Below, piece by piece: positions 13,013-15,646 of a DNA stretch of 15,646 nt. The number at the start of each line of letters is the position of its first letter. The stretch's first letter is position 1. Position numbers and translations under genes: made by a program. The notes beneath the pieces are model-generated. The model made no database searches, was not told where the DNA came from, and was given only the letters and a program-made list of their open reading frames with translations. The DNA is taken from the NCBI GenBank assembly GCA_964547975.1, contig CAZJRM010000126.1, positions 1-15,646 of the forward strand, read 5' to 3'. This DNA comes from CAYJPV01 sp964547975. GTDB taxonomy: Bacteria > Acidobacteriota > Vicinamibacteria > Vicinamibacterales > JAKQTR01.

Positions 13013-13969
13013 CTACACCGATCGCGTCGCGGCCTGCCCGGCATCGCTGCGGAACCAGTCGAGCGTTCGCGCGAGTCCCTCTTCCAGCATCACGAGCGGT
13101 GTGTACCCGAGCAGCGTGTTTGCCTTCGAGATGTCGGCCAGCGAGTGTTTGACGTCGCCGACGCGCGTCGGACCGTAGGCGGGGTCGATGGACGACCCCG
13201 TGAGCCTCTTCAAGGTCGAGAACAGCTCGTTCAGCGACACGCGCGAACTGGTCGCCACGTTGATGATCTCGCCCGCCGCTCCCGGGGCCACGCACGCGCG
13301 CAGCGCGCCGTCGACGACATTCGCCACGTACGTGAAGTCCCGCGTCTGTTCGCCGTCGCCGTAGATGGTGGGAACGGTGCCGTCCACGAGCGCGCGCATG
13401 AACAACGAAATCACGCCCGAATACGGCGATGACGGATCCTGGCGCGGACCGAAGACATTGAAGTACCGAATCGTGACGGTTTCGAGGCCGTAGAGCGTAT
13501 GGAACAACCGAAGGTAGTGTTCGCCGGTGAGTTTCTGCAGCGCGTACGGCGACAACGGGTTTGCCGGCATGTCTTCGCGCTTGGGCAACGTCGGAGTATC
13601 ACCGTACACGGAAGACGACCCGGCGAACACGACGCGCTTGACCCCGGCGTCCCTGGCGGCCAGCAGCACGTGCAGCGTCGCATCGACGTTCGCGCGATGG
13701 CAGGTCAGCGGATCCGAGACCGATCGTGGCACGGACGGGATGGCCGCCTGGTGCAGCACGTAGTCCACGCCCTTCACGACTTCGGCCGCGACGCCAGGTT
13801 CGGCCAGGTCCGCCTGGACGAACTCGACACCCGTCACGTGGTCCAGGTTGCGACGTTTGCCGGTGACCAGGCTGTCGACCACGCGAACCTGCTCGCCGCG
13901 CTCGCGGAGCGTGGTGACCATATGAGAACCAATGAACCCCGCACCGCCCGTCACCAGGTATGTCGCCAT
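13013..13969 (-). CDS. NAD-dependent UDP-sugar 4-epimerase (extended SDR family)
   Basis: A 318-residue extended short-chain dehydrogenase. The NAD-binding motif is TGGAGFIGSH (7-16), the Ser of the triad lies in AGSSSVYGD (116-124), and the YxxxK motif is Y142-ALQ-K146. Further family marks are HQAAIPSVPRSVSDP (73-87), TIRYFNVFGPRQDPSSPYSG, IYGDGEQTRDFTYVANVVD and the late GDVKHSLADISKA. The HQAA..SVPRSV segment and FGPRQDP resemble UDP-GlcNAc/GalNAc 4-epimerases such as WbpP, rather than GalE, but substrate is inferred. The product would feed surface polysaccharide synthesis. The ATG at 13969 has an AGGAG site 5 bases upstream; an upstream ATG at 13996 lacks one. rnpB lies about 50 bp upstream on the same strand. 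Confidence 0.92.
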   Translation of the reverse strand: MATYLVTGGAGFIGSHMVTTLRERGEQVRVVDSLVTGKRRNLDHVTGVEFVQADLAEPGVAAEVVKGVDYVLHQAAIPSVPRSVSDPLTCHRANVDATLHVLLAARDAGVKRVVFAGSSSVYGDTPTLPKREDMPANPLSPYALQKLTGEHYLRLFHTLYGLETVTIRYFNVFGPRQDPSSPYSGVISLFMRALVDGTVPTIYGDGEQTRDFTYVANVVDGALRACVAPGAAGEIINVATSSRVSLNELFSTLKRLTGSSIDPAYGPTRVGDVKHSLADISKANTLLGYTPLVMLEEGLARTLDWFRSDAGQAATRSV

Positions 13970-13986
13970 GCACGCTCCTGCTTCGA

Positions 13987-14000
13987 GCCGGACCACCGGC
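13987..14000 (-). terminator. small hairpin between rnpB and the epimerase gene
   Basis: GCCGG (13987-13991) and CCGGC (13996-14000) make a 5-bp stem with a four-base loop, about 20 bases past the 3' end of rnpB. A 10-bp palindrome CATGATCATG (14002-14011) adjoins it. No T-run follows, so either might be a processing or weak termination signal; rnpB and the epimerase may share a transcript. Confidence 0.25.
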
Positions 14001-14019
14001 CCATGATCATGAATAGGTT

Positions 14020-14462
14020 CCGCCGCAGTCGAGCCGTAAGCCGAATTCTGTCCCCCGCGACTCGCCTCCGCCTTTCGGCCGAGGCTCGCTCGGGGTGACG
14101 GTCATTCCTCTAGTCCCGCCATCACTGGCGGGATCGAGCGACCGACCCGGAGGCATGGGGCGGGCCGCCCTCATCGCGCCTCCCTATTTGGTCTTGCTCC
14201 GTGCGGGGTTTTGCCTGCCACCCACGTTGCCGCGGGCGCGGTGCGCTCTTACCGCACCTTTTCACCCTTACCTTTCGACTCGGCCGCGCCTGAAGGCGCG
14301 GCCTCGCTCAAGGCGGTATGTTTTCTGTGCCACTTTCCTTCAGGTTGCCCTGACCGGGCGTTACCCGGCGCACTGCCCTGCGGAGTTCGGACTTTCCTCC
14401 CTTCCCTGCCGGAACGCGAACGCCCCGGCGTGAAACGGCGACCGTCTGGCCGGCTACGGCGG
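14020..14462 (-). ncRNA. rnpB: RNase P RNA, bacterial type A
   Basis: Catalytic RNA of RNase P, which cuts the 5' leader from pre-tRNAs. Read on the minus strand, the conserved parts occur in order: CCAGACGGTCGCC near the 5' end; GAGGAAAGTCCGAACTCCGC (P4 5' strand and CR-I); AGGGCAGTGCGCCGGGTAAC; CAGAAAACATACCGCC; GGTAAGGGTGAAAAGGTGCG then GTAAGAGCGCACCGCG; GGAGCAAGACCAAATAGGGA; and ACAGAATTCGGCTTA at the 3' end, which completes P4. The ends are set by pairing of CCGCCG (5') with CGGCGG (3') in P1 and may be off by some bases. In the P15/16 loop the sequence is AUGAGGGCGG; an exact GGU for tRNA-CCA pairing is not obvious, though two Gs are there. The 5' end lies about 11 bases after the stop of the response-regulator gene on the same strand. 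Confidence 0.96.
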
Positions 14463-14473
14463 AATTCGTCAAC

Positions 14474-15646
14474 TCACGAGGGTTCACCGTCCCTCGGAAT
14501 ATTGTACTGCTCCAGCTTCTTGTACAGGTTGCTTCGGGGCGTACCGATCGCGTCGGCCGTCTTGGAGATGTTCCAGGCATTCTCCCGGAGTTTCTCGAGC
14601 AGGAAGGCCCGCTCCGATGATTCCTTGAACTCTCGAAGCGTCGCCACCTTGTCGCCCGCGCCCGCCGCGACGGCTGGCGCTGCCCCCGGGGCAGGCCGCG
14701 CTCCGGTTCTCAGCACGCCCGGCAGGTCGTCCACGCCAATCGTGTCCGAGCCGGTCATGATGATCAGGCGCTCGATCGTGTTGCGCAGCTCCCGGACGTT
14801 GCCCTTCCACCGATACTGCTGCAGAGCCGCCAGCGCATCAGCCGTGAATCGCTTCGGACGAAAGTTGTTCTCGCGGCTGAACAGGTCGGCGAAGTAGCGC
14901 ACGAGCGCCGGGATGTCCTCCGCGCGCTCGCGGAGCGGCGGAACGAAAATGGGAATCACGCTCAGGCGGAAGTAGAGGTCTTCGCGGAAGTTGCCCTTCT
15001 CCTGCTCGACTTCGAGGTCCTTGTTGGTGGCCGCGATGACGCGCACGTCCACCTTCAGGGTGCGCGACGACCCGAGCCGCTCGACCTCGCCTTCCTGAAG
15101 CACGCGCAACACCTTGGCCTGCGTCTTCAGGCTCATGTCGCCAATCTCATCCAGGAAGATCGTTCCGCGATCGGCCAGTTCGAACTTGCCGAGCTGCTTC
15201 TCGGTCGCGCCCGTGAAGGACCCCTTCTCGTGGCCGAACAATTCCGATTCGATCAGCTCGTCCGGAATCGCGGCGCAGTTCACCTGCACGAAACGCTCCC
15301 GGTTCCTCAGACTGTTGGCGTGAATCATCCGCGCGACGAGTTCCTTGCCCACACCGCTCTCGCCCCGGATGAGCACCGTCGCGTTCGTGGGCGCCGCCCG
15401 CCCGACCGACTCGAGCACCTCGCGCAAGGCCGGCGCGGACCCGATGATGCCCGGCGCGGGCGGTTTGAACCGCGACAGCGCCTTGTTCTCGTTCTGCAAC
15501 TGGCTGAAGCCGATTGCGTTCCGGATGGTCAGCAGGACGCGGTCGGTGGCCAGCGGCTTCTCGATGAAGTCGAACGCCCCGAGTTTCGTCGCTTCGACGG
15601 CTGTCGCCACGGTGCCGTGACCGGAAATCATCACCACCGGCAGATC
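14474..15646 (-). CDS. sigma54-dependent response regulator, NtrC family, N-terminus cut by window end
   Basis: 390 residues are visible; the start and most of the receiver domain, including the phospho-accepting Asp, lie beyond the window. The remaining receiver part has MISGHG (conserved Ser) and FIEKPL (conserved Lys). The AAA+ domain follows: IIGSAPALREVLESV, Walker A GESGVGKE (95-102), the sigma54-contact loop GSFTGA (142-147, Ser replacing Ala of GAFTGA), Walker B GTIFLDEIGD (161-170), IAATNKDLE, FREDLYFRLSVIPI, VPPLRERAEDI and KGNVRELRN. A Pro/Ala-rich linker leads to a Fis-type helix-turn-helix (about 355-382, NISKTADAIGTPRSNLYKKL). It should activate RNA polymerase-sigma54 after phosphorylation by a histidine kinase not seen here. 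Target genes are unknown. Confidence 0.94.
   Translation of the reverse strand, partial: DLPVVMISGHGTVATAVEATKLGAFDFIEKPLATDRVLLTIRNAIGFSQLQNENKALSRFKPPAPGIIGSAPALREVLESVGRAAPTNATVLIRGESGVGKELVARMIHANSLRNRERFVQVNCAAIPDELIESELFGHEKGSFTGATEKQLGKFELADRGTIFLDEIGDMSLKTQAKVLRVLQEGEVERLGSSRTLKVDVRVIAATNKDLEVEQEKGNFREDLYFRLSVIPIFVPPLRERAEDIPALVRYFADLFSRENNFRPKRFTADALAALQQYRWKGNVRELRNTIERLIIMTGSDTIGVDDLPGVLRTGARPAPGAAPAVAAGAGDKVATLREFKESSERAFLLEKLRENAWNISKTADAIGTPRSNLYKKLEQYNIPRDGEPS

Noticed and set aside
12339..13178. Long plus-strand open frame crossing the epimerase-comEA gap
   Set aside because: It runs antisense through parts of the comEA-like and epimerase genes, contains the hairpin and palindrome, and its translation is low-complexity Arg/Pro-rich sequence without any recognisable domain, as expected of shadow frames in GC-rich DNA.

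Overview
The window is GC-rich, tightly packed bacterial chromosome with housekeeping genes on both strands and no sign of phage, transposons or CRISPR. The gene set fits a Gram-negative or Acidobacteriota-like organism: a single-chain gcvP behind gcvT-gcvH, a type A RNase P RNA, an NtrC-type response regulator, a PilZ protein and a type IV pilin-like protein. My best guess is Acidobacteriota (Vicinamibacteria-like) or a deltaproteobacterial-type lineage. This rests on gene content and composition only and is not firm.

Layout. 1-1169 (+) is the 3' part of guaB (IMP dehydrogenase). It converges on, and overlaps by 16 bp, a minus-strand pair nnr-tsaE (3147-1154) joined by an ATGA stop/start overlap. 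A class IV aminotransferase (3212-4114, +) is divergent from nnr and converges on gcvP. The glycine cleavage operon gcvT-gcvH-gcvP reads on the minus strand from 8610 to 4172. The separate lipoamide dehydrogenase (L-protein) is not in the window.

From 12673 down to 8737, again on the minus strand, lies a compact six-gene run: a ComEA-like helix-hairpin-helix protein, a FimT/GspH-like pseudopilin, a PilZ-domain protein, an AAA+ regulator of the sigma54-activator family whose GAFTGA loop is destroyed, an unrecognised secreted protein with four evenly placed cysteines, and a 68-residue two-helix membrane protein. Most junctions are stop/start overlaps or gaps of a few bases, so at least the first three, and the last two, look translationally coupled. 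A 19-bp near-perfect palindrome sits just upstream of the first gene. I infer a surface, DNA-uptake or pilus-related locus with its own regulator. This is the least ordinary part of the window.

Upstream, still on the minus strand, are a sigma54-dependent response regulator cut by the window end (14474-15646), rnpB (about 14020-14462) and a UDP-sugar 4-epimerase-like SDR (13013-13969). The epimerase gene is followed by a 12-bp perfect hairpin. rnpB begins only about a dozen bases after the regulator stop codon.

The window thus combines purine synthesis, metabolite repair and tRNA modification, one-carbon/glycine metabolism, a putative competence/pilus locus, nucleotide-sugar metabolism and RNase P. 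I did not find a clearly new defence or mobile system. The best candidates for something undescribed are the GAFTGA-less regulator and the secreted four-cysteine protein encoded next to it.
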